Shown in pieces: positions 9,595-19,816 of a DNA stretch of 20,929 nt. Source of the stretch: Vitrella brassicaformis (taxonomy: Eukaryota; Sar; Vitrellaceae). The stretch lies in assembly GCA_001179505.1 (NCBI GenBank), contig CDMY01000206.1, positions 146,415-167,343 of the forward strand, given 5' to 3'. How positions within the stretch are numbered: the first letter of the stretch is position 1; each line of letters begins with the position of its first letter. A program made the translations under genes and the position numbers. The notes beneath the pieces were generated by a model, which saw nothing but the letters and a program-made list of their open reading frames with translations, was not told where the DNA came from and made no database searches.

Positions 9595-10720
9595 ATGGCT
9601 TTGCGGCTCCGCTGCAAGGTGCTGCTGATTGGGGATCCTGCAGTCGGCAAAACTGCGATCAGCCAGACCTTCAGCCACGTAAGATCACCGAGACGAGCAG
9701 GAGCGAGGATGCACGCTGAGCTGCCACGGTGTTTGTTCTGCGTGTACAGGGGCTGCATCACTTCAGGAAGGACTATGCCATGGTACAGCCAGCACCCATG
9801 GCCGAATGAGTGAAAGATCCGGGCATCCCTCCCTGCGTATAAGGATGAATGCTCGTGCGCTGTGCTTGTGTGTCGTGTATGCGGCACGGCAGACGACGGG
9901 TGTGGACGTGTATATGAAGCCCATCAAGATCCCCGAACAGCCCGTCTGCGTGGAGCTCTTCGTGCTGGACGCCGGCGGGGATGACTACACACAAGAACTA
10001 CTCAAACCACACGTACGCGGCATGACACACACACGCGTCTGTCCGTCCATCCATCCGTGTTGTTGTGCTGCTTGTGTATCGTGTCGTGTGGTGTCAGTAT
10101 GCGACGGCGAATGCGTTTGTGTTTGTGTACGATGTGACGAGCCTCGACAGCTTCCACCACCTCAGATCATGGCACACACCACACGAGCCCCTAGGCACAG
10201 CCTGGCTGCTTCATCCATGTGTGTGTGTGTGTGTGTGTGTGTTGTGTGTCAGGTACGAGAGGGTGCAGGCGGCACGTGAGAATGCCGCCGTCGTAGGTAT
10301 GTGTGATGCGACGCAACGACACAACCATTGGAGATGTGTGTGTGTGTGCAGGTGTAGTATTGGCCAACAAGAGCGACTACGACACCAGCGGGCACAACAT
10401 GGTCAAGCCACATATGGTGGGTCACACACCTGGCCACCAGCGCACACGTACAGCCCCTCCCCTTGATGAGTGGACGAATGGATACGTGTGTGCTGACATG
10501 AATGGCAGGGCCAGGAGTTTGCCAAAGCGAGAGGCCTGGAGTTCTTCGACACATCAGCGGTAGAGTGTGCGGTCCGTCCATTCAGGTATGTGCCGTGCAT
10601 GGCGTGTGTGTGTTTCTTATTTATCAGCTGCGTGGAGAGGTGGAAGTGCCGCTGTGTTTCCTGGCGGAGGTGTTCGCGTCTAGCTATGAAGAGAGGAGAC
10701 TCGCACTGCTAGAAATGTGA
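9595..10720 (+). CDS. IFT27: Intraflagellar transport protein 27 (Rab-like GTPase)
   Basis: Eight exons (9595-9678, 9750-9782, 9893-10012, 10098-10171, 10253-10296, 10352-10416, 10509-10559, 10628-10720) join in phase to 187 aa, the usual IFT27/RABL4 length. IFT27 pairs with IFT25 in the IFT-B train of cilia and flagella. GTPase motifs are in order: P-loop GDPAVGKT (13-20), switch I TTGVDVY (40-46), switch II LDAGGDD (64-70), NKSD (124-127) and TSA (155-157). There is no C-terminal prenylation cysteine, as expected for IFT27. The glycine of switch II is followed by Gly, not the Gln of classical Rabs, which fits the atypical IFT27 group. Intron 4 has a GC donor (TG|gcacac). IFT22 or another RABL protein is a less likely alternative. 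Confidence 0.87.
10218..10242. repeat. (GT)n microsatellite, intronic
   Basis: About twelve GT units lie near the 3' end of the GC-AG intron of IFT27. Confidence 0.9.
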
Positions 10721-11322
10721 CAGACAGAACGACCGGTGGATGGATGGATGGATGGGCGCACGAAGTGTGTGTATGCATTTGTGTGAATGTGATTCGTGTG
10801 TGTGCCGACACAACAAGCCTTCTCCATCCATCGAGGTAGGTAAATGGATGCTATGAGAAAATGCCTGCCTTTCGTTACGTTGAGGTCCTTTGGTGGCCAG
10901 TGAGTAAAGCCTATCACTCACAGTCTCTTTCCGTGCGGAACTATCTATCTATCTATCTAGTATACACATACGTACACGTTGGCCAATTGCCTAACTAAGT
11001 ACAATGAAAATGAGCAGCTGAGCTAGCCGACCGGCCGCCCCATCGCCAGCCATGCCATAGTCAAAGCTGGGGCCACGGGCAGCCAACTAACTATACACAG
11101 TAATTGCCCCCCAGACATATAATACCATGCACTCACTCGTCACCCTCAGCACTACGCTGGTCGATTCAACACAGCGCCTCGACAAAATTGCCTGCCTGCC
11201 TCCCTCACCCCCACCTCGCCATACAGATAGCCAACACAGATAAATTGGGGCCGCGGCTGTGTCGCGTCGGCCGGCCTGGGTGCGCGTTCGTCCATCCATC
11301 CATCCATCCACGGGTCTGTGAA
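10721..11322. other. Convergent intergenic spacer with tetranucleotide runs
   Basis: This spacer lies between IFT27 (+) and the CAX gene (-). It holds GATG units (about 10737-10754), CTAT units (about 10942-10960) and CCAT units (about 11292-11309). No gene or RNA is supported. Confidence 0.6.
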
Positions 11323-13382
11323 TCAGAGGGTGTCCTCTCCGCGGAACTCCCTGTCCGACAGGTACCAGAAGGCCCATGCCACGAGGACGTATGCCGAGAT
11401 GAGCATAGAGCCCTTCAGCCAGTTCGCCTTGCCGTCGTGCAGCACCACCGACACAATCATGGTCGACATGACCAGCAGAACCAATTGGAACACCTCAAAG
11501 TCGAGATCCATCGGCACGTTGAGCAAAGAACCTGACCACCAACGCACACGTACTCACAGACATGGCAAGAAGATATTGTGTGTGCTATCGATATGTGTGT
11601 ACCTGTGAAGACGGTCACGGGGACGACAAAGAGGGCCACTTGGGTCGCCGAGCCCACAGCGACAGAGAGGGCTAAGTCTGATTGGTATGTGCACATACAC
11701 ACAGGACACCGCATCCACAATGCCGTGGTGAGACCTCCATCCATTGCAATCGGCATGTGCTTACCGAGTTTGTCTCTGGCTGCGATTGAGACTGCCGTCA
11801 TCTGCTCGGCAGCATTACCCAGAAAGGGCAGGAGAATCGTGCCTGGCGCACACACACACACACAGACAGACAGACAGAGAGACAGGTGGTGTCTTGCCGA
11901 ACGACATATCATGTTCCGCGTGAGATTCGTTAGCTCACCGATGAATGCCTGCCGTATGCCGTGCCTCTTGGTGACTTCCTGCATCGTCGCTACCACACAG
12001 TCGCAATGAAACGTCAGCTGAGAGAAATACCAACAGACAGACAGACAGACACCATGACCCAATCGCAATGAGGCCTCCTCTCTCTGTTGCGAGTACCATG
12101 ATAGTCGACGCAGCGAGGAGGCAGATGCCCTCCACCATGGAGAGCTCCGTCCCCTTGATGCCTCTCACTGCCAACCCACCGTCCTCACTCAGCTGGACGT
12201 CGTCGCGGTCATGCTGCAGCAGAAACAGGTGCTTGTGGGTCTTCAACTGGAACACCAGAAACTGGATGTACATCAGGGTCAGCAGCAGCGCCGTCACATA
12301 CGAAATGCTCAAACGGTCTTTCTCGGTGCTCTCGCGATCCAGCGCGGCCAGTGTGGTTGGGATGACCAGCGCTAGGCATGAGATGACCAGCAGAGAGACG
12401 TTGTACGACGCATTGGTGAGATTGAATCGCTGGTTGGACCGTGAGTTCTCGCCGCGAATGCCCGAGGCGAAGAAGCACAGCCCCAAAACGAAGAGCATGT
12501 TGGAGAGGATAGAGCCCAACAGAGACGACTGCACCACCTTGATCAGGTTCTCACGCAACGCCGCAATCGACAGAATCATCTCGACCGCGTTGCCTGTGAG
12601 AAGGACAGAAGGCAACAACACATGAGGGCGTCCTTCCAGCCTGCCCGTTTGTGTGGCTTACCAAATCCCACAGTAAGGAGGCCACCGACTATCTGGTTCG
12701 TCTGCTCGGCCAGCACCTCTGTCGTCCGCCCCAGCACCTTGCTCACAGGCACGATGGCAAGGAAATTGCTGACGAACGTGATGCCGGGCGGCAGCTCCAG
12801 TAGCCGACATAGCAATCCGACAGGCACAAAAAGCAGCAGAGTTGCCACCCACCCCTCACACACAAACGACCAGATGCGGGACCACTGCTGCAGCAGAGAG
12901 CCGCCCTTGCCAAGCGCCAAGCCGTAAGCCCCTAGCGGCACTGGCAGATCCCCGCTGTTTGTGGTCCAGCCGCCAGATCCCTTGCGATCACTCTTGAGCG
13001 CATCCGACGTGCAGCTGCGCGAGGACGGTGGCGATGAGTGGCGGAAGACGACAGCAGCTGGGGTTGACACGGCGGTGCTTGGCGTATCCACAGACTCCCG
13101 GTCGCTGTTGGACGGCGATATATAAGGTGCGTACAGCCCGCCCGGCGACGATGGGGAGCCGCTGCTCGACTGTTGTGTGTCATCTCCGTGGCTGGAAGCG
13201 CCTCGCTTGTCGACAAAAGGTGCTTCCAGGTGGTCGGCAGCAGGTGGTGCAAGGCTGTGGGCGCGAAAGTCTGCTGGAGACTCTTTGCCAGCCGAAAGGC
13301 CGTGGGTAGCGTGCGCCGCAGCTGGGAGGAAGGGGCTCATCGAGATCTCCGTGGCTGAGCGCTCCGCGGCCTTCAGAAACAT
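11323..13382 (-). CDS. CAX: CAX-type Ca2+/H+ (cation/proton) exchanger
   Basis: Six exons (13382-12662, 12593-12097, 12017-11939, 11842-11765, 11677-11603, 11531-11323) join in phase to 552 aa. CAX proteins exchange cytosolic Ca2+ or other divalent cations for protons across vacuolar or other acidic membranes. About 150 disordered Ser/Pro-rich residues come first. Eleven or so membrane segments follow in two homologous halves, each with the diagnostic alpha motif: GNAVEMILSI (about 241-250) and GNAAEQMTAVS (about 441-451). An FHCD segment before the second motif matches the family. The region between the halves is charged (DRDDVQLSEDGG). The frame is open upstream of 13382 to 13418 but without an ATG, so the start at 13382 is preferred. 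It is divergent from the coiled-coil gene across a promoter with two CTGCGAGCT sites. Confidence 0.92.
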
Positions 13383-13454
13383 GAGGCTCTTAACAACGAC
13401 AGCGGTTTCAGGAAGCACCTTAAACGGCGTGGCTGGGCCAAGTCACACGAATCT

Positions 13455-13478
13455 CTGCGAGCTTGGCATCTGCGAGCT
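13455..13478. promoter_or_regulatory. Two direct CTGCGAGCT sites in divergent promoter
   Basis: CTGCGAGCT occurs at 13455-13463 and 13470-13478, 15 bp apart in the same orientation, between the CAX start (13382, minus) and the coiled-coil gene start (13491, plus). The same 9-mer is found at 6790-6808 and 18882-18890. Confidence 0.55.
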
Positions 13479-13490
13479 GAAAAGAAAAAC

Positions 13491-16416
13491 ATGGAAACCA
13501 TCATGTTGAACTGCGACGGACTGATTGCCTGAGACAGTGAGCGCATTACCGACCGCACGACAGGGAGTGACGACCGCACGACAGGGAGTGAACCAATTGG
13601 AGTGAACGCGTCAGTTGGCGACTCATCTGATTCACTGAAGTGGGGCCGCCAGGCCCACGTTCGGCAGCAGCCAGACGGCACGGGGCTCCTGTCTTCTGTG
13701 AAGCGGTCTCTTGGCGCACAACGCACAACGAAGCCGATGCTGCGAAATGGCCTGCAGGACCTCGTTGTCCATCGCAGCACCGACAGCTCTCCCTTCTCGT
13801 CATCTCGCAGCGGTGAGTATTCGACTCCACCGGTATGCAACATGATGGACGAGCTGAGGGAGCTCCGGAACATACTCAGCACCCTGGCCGACCAGGCCGG
13901 CCTCGACGAGAAGTCCCTCTACCCATCTCCAGCAGCGCTCGACTCTCCCCGACAGAAATCGCAACTGGGAGACGGCTCTGACTCGCCTCGAGAATGTTCA
14001 TCGGAGCACACCGTGATGCAGTCGTTCAAGGCCTCTATGAGAAGGACGGTTGAAGACTTCAAGCAGCAGCTGTTGGACATCACCGCAGAGAAAAGGTCCC
14101 TTGAGAAGCGTGTGGAAGCCTACGGGCAGCGCTTTCGGGACCAGGCCAGGACAATCGATGCACTCACGAAGGAAGAGGAGGTAAGGGAGACTGTGTCGTC
14201 GCCTCAGCCGCCGTCTTGCCCGTCACCGGGTGACCAAGAAGACATCGAGGTACTTTTTCGTTTCTCTTGTTGCATTGCGCATCCATTGTTCCCATTGCTC
14301 TTGCGCAGGCTCTTGGGGAGCGTGTGAAGGATCTCGAGCAGGATAATTCGCGGCTGTATCGTCTGAAGCATGCCTATGAGATCCGCCTGGAAGAGGCTTA
14401 GAGGCGGCTGCACGAGGCCACAGCCGCACGGCCGATCGACATACAGCCCGACGAAAACGAAGAGCATTCAAAAGAGTAAGCTTCAGATGAACTCGGCGTG
14501 GACAATTGTGATTACCTTCTCTTCGTATGCCCTTCAGTGACGAGTGCAGCCATGCATCCTGGCAACGTCTGCGCGAGAGGCTCCAGCTAATGGAAGGCAA
14601 TGCCATGGAGATGAGACACGAGGTATATCAAAGTTGGGGACGGGACAATGGTGATGGACCAATGGGTGCCTGCCTTGTTGGTCATCAGATCCGCGATCGA
14701 AACTGCAGGCTGCTGGAGATGGAAACTGCCAACAAACAGCTGACCGACGCGCTGCTACAGGAGCGGCAGCAGCGGGCCTTCCAAGAGAGCCAAAGGAGGC
14801 TGGAGGGCCTCCACGCCTCTGCTGAACTGTCTCCCACACCTCGTCCAAGCATCCCAGCCGGCGTGGATCTGCAATCCGAGCTGCAGGAGGCGGAGGAATC
14901 GTCACGCCTTAATGATGGGGATCTCGGCCAGGGAAGGAGAAATGCTCCCTTGCCGCCGGTGGGGCACAACGGAGTGCCACCTCTCAATTTCGCGGCCCTC
15001 AGGACCTACTGGGACGGTAAAATGAGAGGCGCCGCTTCGGAGGACGACACAGCTGCTTTACTGGTATGGACACTTCTGGCTGCATGTCTCTTGGACTTTT
15101 CATCTCACTTGTTCGTATTGTACCAGGTCAGTTCAGCTCGCAGCCACGGAGAGGAGCCCACACGACCACCGTGGCTGCAAAGACGGCTGGTGGGTGAGGC
15201 AGGCAGGCAGGCGGGCGGGTCCCATGCCTTCATGTCTGCACTAATGTGTAGCATTATGTATCTTGTGTGTGCAGCGTGAGGTTGAGTATGAGCGGAATCA
15301 GGAGCGTGTCAAGGTCGAAAAGCTCGAGGACCAGGTGCGCCTGTTGAGGCAGCAGCTGCCGCTCAGTGATGTGCCCACGGAATGGCAGAAAGCAAGGTGC
15401 GTCTGCTCTATGTGATGCCAACCGCTGGACCATCATCAGTACATGTCGCCGTCCATGTGTTCGTGTAGGTGTCTTCGTCAGTCGACAGTGTCGACAAGCG
15501 ATGCCGACGAGCCGCTGGCCAGCAGCGCGTCGCTCCCCGTCGACGGCCTCGACACTGATGGGGAGGGAATAGACAGACACGAGACGGCGCGCAAGAGACA
15601 CCAGGGATGGATGCAGACATACAGGTCCTCCACCACCCACCTAGCGAGCACCACAGACAACGGGACGGCCTCATGCCATTCGTCGATGCGTGTGTCATTT
15701 GCAGGTCGCTGGGCCCCCGCGCAGCACAGTTGCGGAACCAAAGGAGTGTTGGAGACATACTGAGACCCAAGAGGAAAAAAGGCCAGAAGGGGAAGGCCGC
15801 TGGATACGGCACGGACGGCGAGATTTCCCTGACACAGCTGCAGCGGGGCTTCTTCGCGCAACTGCAGCAGCTGGCGCACAGTGGGATGGGCTCTGTTGCA
15901 CTCACCGACAAGCCAGAGCAACGGAAAAGGACCAAGAGAAGCAAGACCAGAAGGACCGGTGATGATGCAGCACTGGAATCTCAGCAGTCCGTGAGACAGC
16001 AGGCCAGCACACGCATCGACCTTTCCTTCGATGGGCGTGTTGGCCGGTCGACCGGCCCTCACCTGATGGGCCCCCAAATGAAGCAAGACATGTCGAGCAA
16101 GCCGCAAGAGACGGGCACTGGCTGGTCGGCACTGAGGGCAGTGCAAACACGGCTGACGGCGAGGGACGTGCCGGGTGCAGGCCCTGGGTGGATGGAGACA
16201 TTAAGCACTGCGGTTGTTGAGTCAGCGAGAGGGGCGCAGCTGTTCCTGAATGGTCTGAGGGTCGCTGCTCAGCCGATGGAGCTGTCGGCTGAGGGTGGTG
16301 CGTCGGGTGGGGGGGGTGTGTTGCCGCCACCGTCGATCACCGAGGTGTCTGACGGTTGTCAGAGGAGGAAATGGAAAGCGTGTCACTCGGTTGCTTTGTT
16401 AGAGAGTGGAAACTAG
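13491..16416 (+). CDS. Large coiled-coil protein of unknown function with in-frame TAG
   Basis: I do not recognise this gene. Well-supported exons are about 13538-14249, 14309-14475, 14538-14622, 14689-15063, 15127-15189, 15275-15396, 15469-15624 and 15705-16416 (TAG). Their phases agree, giving about 800 codons. A first exon 13491-13504 joined by a 33-nt intron gives an ATG start in frame, but that intron is unusually short, so the start is tentative. The N-terminus is Ser-rich with a duplicated heptapeptide (DRTTGSD/E). Coiled coils follow (DELRELRNILSTLADQ; VEDFKQQLLDITAEKRSLEK; ERQQRAFQESQRRLEGL; VEKLEDQVRLLRQQL), then a basic segment (RPKRKKGQKGK) and a Gly/Ser-rich end. A TAG at 14399-14401 interrupts the heptads (LEEA-stop-RRLHEATA). 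A centrosomal, basal-body or cytoskeletal role is only a guess. Confidence 0.65.
13551..13591 (+). repeat. 21-nt in-frame tandem duplication
   Basis: Two adjacent copies start at 13551 and 13572 and are identical over 20 of 21 bases. The period equals seven codons (DRTTGSD, DRTTGSE), so the frame of the coiled-coil gene is kept. Confidence 0.85.
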
Positions 16417-17051
16417 GACGTGCTGCCTTTTGGAACTGAGACATGGTGTCATATTTGCCAATGCGTGTGCACTGCACGACGCTCTCACACCATCTTCGTT
16501 ATCTCAAGTACACATCTGTATACCGCTGCGTTTCAACATCCTGTTGGTTGTCTTGCCGGATCACCAAGCGTCCCTGCACGCCATGGCTCCCCATCTCTGC
16601 GGGCTGACGAGAGACGAGGATCCATGTGATGCAGGCAGCGGAGGTGGGCAGGCACAGACACACACATGGATTGATTGGCACATCGACGGACGAACCCCTG
16701 TACTACAAGCCTTTCAGTCCTTAAGCCATCCATCGCCTGACTCTACCTACAGTCACGTCACTCCCACCTACATGTGCAGCTACCTATCAGTCAGTTCCCT
16801 TCACACACCCACCGGCCTTTCCGACTGACTGCTTTGACGTCACGCCCGCAATGTCTTGGAGGAGGCCATGCGTGTTGGCCTCTCCCATTGCATTGCGGCG
16901 ATGAATGAAAAGCAGACAGCCTGAAAAGATAGAAGTGGGATGACATACTTGTCGAAACGGGGACACACTCGGGAAACAACACAAACTGGAAGACCATTGA
17001 TGACCCTTGGTGGCCTTCACAGGCATGCATTTCCCTTCCCTCCCCTCCTGA
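16417..17051. other. Convergent intergenic spacer
   Basis: This lies between the 3' ends of the coiled-coil gene (+) and bL12m (-). Open frames on both strands are short and lack splice-consistent or family-like content. No RNA gene was seen. Confidence 0.6.
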
Positions 17052-17956
17052 CTATGCCATCTCGATGGTGCCACCGGCGGTCTCCAGCTTCTTCTTGAGC
17101 TCCTCTGCCTCCTCAACAGGCAGCCCTGACACACAACACGAAACACTCCATCACACATGCGTAAATGAGCTGTACGGCTCCCTCCCGTGTTGCCCTCTCT
17201 GTGTCGGTGTACCCTTCTTGAGCACTTTGGGGGCGCTCTCGACAAACTCCTTGGACTGAGCACACAGGTCGAAAGCCAGGGGTGGGTGAGTAGGTGGGTC
17301 TGCACTGTGCATGTGTGTCTTGCGCCGCGCCCACCTCCTTGAGTCCAAGGCCAGTGATGGCACGGACCTCCTTGATGACCTACACAGAGAGAGACCCATA
17401 CATACACTCATGCCAGCACTCGTCCGCTGTGTTAGTGTGTATGCCCCCCACCCACCGCGATCTTCTTGGACGCCTCCACGCCCACGAGCTTGATCGACAC
17501 CACCTTGGATGATGTGTCCTCCTTCTTCTCGGCAGCTGTGATGCCCACACATAGCAATAGCAACAGCAACATAGTTGACCACCGCACCTTCAGCGATCAT
17601 GTGCCCCCCCACACACACAGATCCAAGGCTACCTTTGGTCTCCTCGGGTGCCTGAGCTGGCTCCTCTGCAGACTGTGCAGGGGCAGCAGCGGCACCGCTG
17701 GCTGATGGGGGCATCATACCTGACACGCAACAGACAAAACACAAAATCTAACCCTTTGTTGCAGGGCTTTTTCCTCTCCTTGCTCCAGTACCAGGCTGCA
17801 TTTGCGGCATTGCTGGCATGGTGCTGAAGAATGGAAGCCACACCCGACAGGTGCATGCATCAGGCCTCGTGCATGAATCTTCTTTCTCTGTTGCCTACCC
17901 CATCATGGCCATCATCGGCGGCATCATCCCCGGCATCCCAGCGGCACCCAAACCTG

Positions 17957-17987
<31 letters not shown>

Positions 17988-18706
17988 GGGGAGATCCAGC
18001 TTCTGTGTGTGTAGACTATCGTCGCCTTGAGGTGTGTCACCCCTGTCTGTCTGTGTGGGTTGCCGGTTCGTACCTGCAAACATGGCAGCAGGGTGAGGGA
18101 AAGGTGTCCGGCCGGCTGCTGCCCTGCCTTTGAACTCAGGACCTAGCTCACATACACGCAGTCAGTGCAGTGCGGTGCAGTGCGGTGCGGTGCGATGGAC
18201 GGCATACGTCGCCCATCCACCCACCCGCCCGCCCGCTCACCTCCAGATCGTTCCGCCAGCTTCTCCTGACAGAGGTCGCACAGGTCGGCCGCCTCAATCA
18301 GCGACAGACCCAAAATCTCATCAACCAAGCGCAACACCTGACACACACAATCTCTCTGTGTGCCGTGTGTGGTTCACGCATGCATTATCCACCTCTCACC
18401 TTATCTGACGGTTTCCGTCTGGTCTGTGCGGCTCCACCGGCCGTCTGCTCCTCTGGCGGGTCCTTGAGCTTCTGAAAGATGTCAAACTGAGTCGAGGCAG
18501 CCGCTGACGTGGCCTGACACCGCACGCCGCCCACTGGCTGCAGCGCACCAGGGGACCTGACAGCACACCAGACAAGGCAGATGGAGAGAAGTGCCCATGC
18601 AGCAAGCCAGATGAGCATCTGTGTTTGTCCCTTCTCACCTTGAAATCCTGTCTGTTTCGGTGAGGCATCGCCTCAGTCTGCCAGCGAGAGCTCTCACGCC
18701 CCTCAT
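17052..18706 (-). CDS. MRPL12: Mitochondrial ribosomal protein bL12m (L7/L12)
   Basis: Eleven exons join in phase to 268 aa: 18706-18639, 18556-18400, 18337-18241, 18142-18074, 17953-17899, 17823-17792, 17719-17633, 17535-17456, 17379-17335, 17255-17213 and 17125-17052 (TAG). bL12 forms the flexible stalk of the large ribosomal subunit that recruits translation GTPases. The Arg-rich start (MRGVRALAGRLRRCLTETDR) is a typical mitochondrial presequence. The dimerisation domain (VLRLVDEILGLSLIEAADL, about 76-94) and the C-terminal domain (KKIAVIKEVRAITGLGLKE, then ESAPKVLKKG and EEAEELKKKLETAGGTIEMA) match the family. Between them lies a long Met/Pro/Gly-rich hinge. It is longer than usual bL12m (about 190-200 aa). 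A plastid location is the alternative, because a second ATG within intron 1 would supply a hydrophobic leader in the same frame. The gene is divergent from TBCA. Confidence 0.9.
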
Positions 18707-18881
18707 TGTTGGCACGCAGGCGGCTCCCCTGTCACCTCATGCCAGCCTTACGGTGTCACCAACAGTGCCGGAGAAGAATGATCTGCCATAAACGACACGC
18801 TGCCGCAGACCTTAGACCGAATGAAGCCTCCTCGCGTAAGAGAAACACTTGAAAGAGGAAGAACCAAACACGTGCAGATCT

Positions 18882-18890
18882 CTGCGAGCT
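18882..18890. promoter_or_regulatory. CTGCGAGCT site in bL12m/TBCA divergent promoter
   Basis: This is an exact copy of the 9-mer seen at 6790-6808 and 13455-13478. The context ATCTCTGCGAGCTTG is identical over 14 bases (from TCT) or more with the 13455 copy. It lies between start codons at 18706 (minus) and 18973 (plus). Confidence 0.55.
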
Positions 18891-18972
18891 TGAAGCCAAG
18901 GATTCTCCATCGTTTTCCAGCTATTGCGGCTTCCTTTCCCCCGGTTGTGTGAGATAGATCCGAGTGCCGAGG

Positions 18973-19501
18973 ATGCCCACAGCGATGACGGATCCCTTGA
19001 AGAGCCTCAAGATCAAACACGGCGTCCTCAAGCGCACCAAGAAGGACCTCCTAGTGTACCAAAAGGAGATGGAGAAGGTCCGCAACACCGTCGCAAAGAT
19101 GAAGGTAGGTTGCCAAGCAAAACCAGCCCATCTCGACTCATGGCTCATGAATGGCTTCCCTGATCTCTCTCTGTGTGTGGTGGGTGTCTGTATGTTTTCA
19201 GGAGGACAACAAGGACCCCCACGACATCAAGCAGCAGGAGGAGGTGCTCAAGGAGACGACCGACATGGTCCCCGAGACGCAGAAGCGGCTCAAGGAGGCG
19301 TATGCAGACGTGGAGCAGCTGCTGGCCCTCAACTTCAGTGACGAGATGGGCAAGCTGCCCGAGGAGCCCATCCCGGAGGATGCTGAGCTGAGCGACCTGC
19401 AGAAGGAGCTGGCTGGCGTGCGGACCACCATGAAGGACACACGGGAGGTGTTGCCCGATGTGGCTGAGGTGGCCGGAGCAGCAGGCGAGGGCGAGATTTA
19501 G
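18973..19501 (+). CDS. TBCA: Tubulin-binding cofactor A (TBCA)
   Basis: Two exons (18973-19104 and 19202-19501, TAG) join in phase to 143 aa. TBCA is a small three-helix chaperone that captures quasi-native beta-tubulin in the cytosol during alpha/beta dimer assembly. The protein is almost entirely helical. LKSLKIKHGVLKRTKKDLLV near the start corresponds to the family's conserved LKIKTGVVKRL segment, and the later MVPETQKRLKEAYADVEQLL to its MIPDCQRRLEAAYTDLQ segment. The C-terminus is extended by about 35 residues, acidic then Ala/Gly-rich, relative to the usual 105-115 aa. The ATG at 18973 is preferred; an in-frame ATG follows at 18985. Confidence 0.92.
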
Positions 19502-19690
19502 ATTGTGTCTTAGTCGCTGCCTAGTTGTGTAGATGCGTGTGTGTGAGAAAAGGGGTGAGCAGGTGGGTGTGTGGGTGGGCGGTGTGTACAGGGTGATTGA
19601 GTGAGGAATGTGAGTGGCTGGCTGCGTAGTGTCGATAGATGCAACCCCCGCCAGCCGAGACGAGAGACTCTATCAAGATGCAACTCTTGA

Positions 19691-19816
19691 TTAGGTTGAC
19701 ATATTGGTGAAATTGTCCACGGTCATGCCTGCGGCCACTGCTTCCTTCACTGAAGCTTCCTTCTTACCTAGTATGCGCTCACACAAGAGGGGACGATACT
19801 CAGCCATTCGTATGCT
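19691..19816 (-). CDS. Possible 3'-terminal exon of an unknown gene
   Basis: On the minus strand an acceptor (ACACACAG) at 19817 precedes a 41-codon open frame to TAA at 19691 (contains MAEYRPLLCERILGKKEASV and KEAVAAGMTVDNF). The composition is protein-like and helical, and a minus-strand gene here would continue the alternating gene order. Upstream exons (for example about 19920-20000, and parts of 20130-20498) have candidate splice sites, but I could not fix a frame. No family recognised. Confidence 0.3.
   Translation of the reverse strand, partial: SIRMAEYRPLLCERILGKKEASVKEAVAAGMTVDNFTNMST

Noticed and set aside
13602-14327. GTG-initiated frame as a separate gene
   Set aside because: The gene is eukaryotic and spliced. 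The frame is open upstream of the GTG through the tandem heptapeptide and downstream through splice-consistent exons.
14399-14401. Reassignment of TAG as a sense codon (as in some ciliates)
   Set aside because: The same gene ends in TAG at 16414-16416, and TBCA, bL12m and the gene at 6982-7757 also end in TAG with correct family length or clean C-termini. TAG is therefore a normal stop here.
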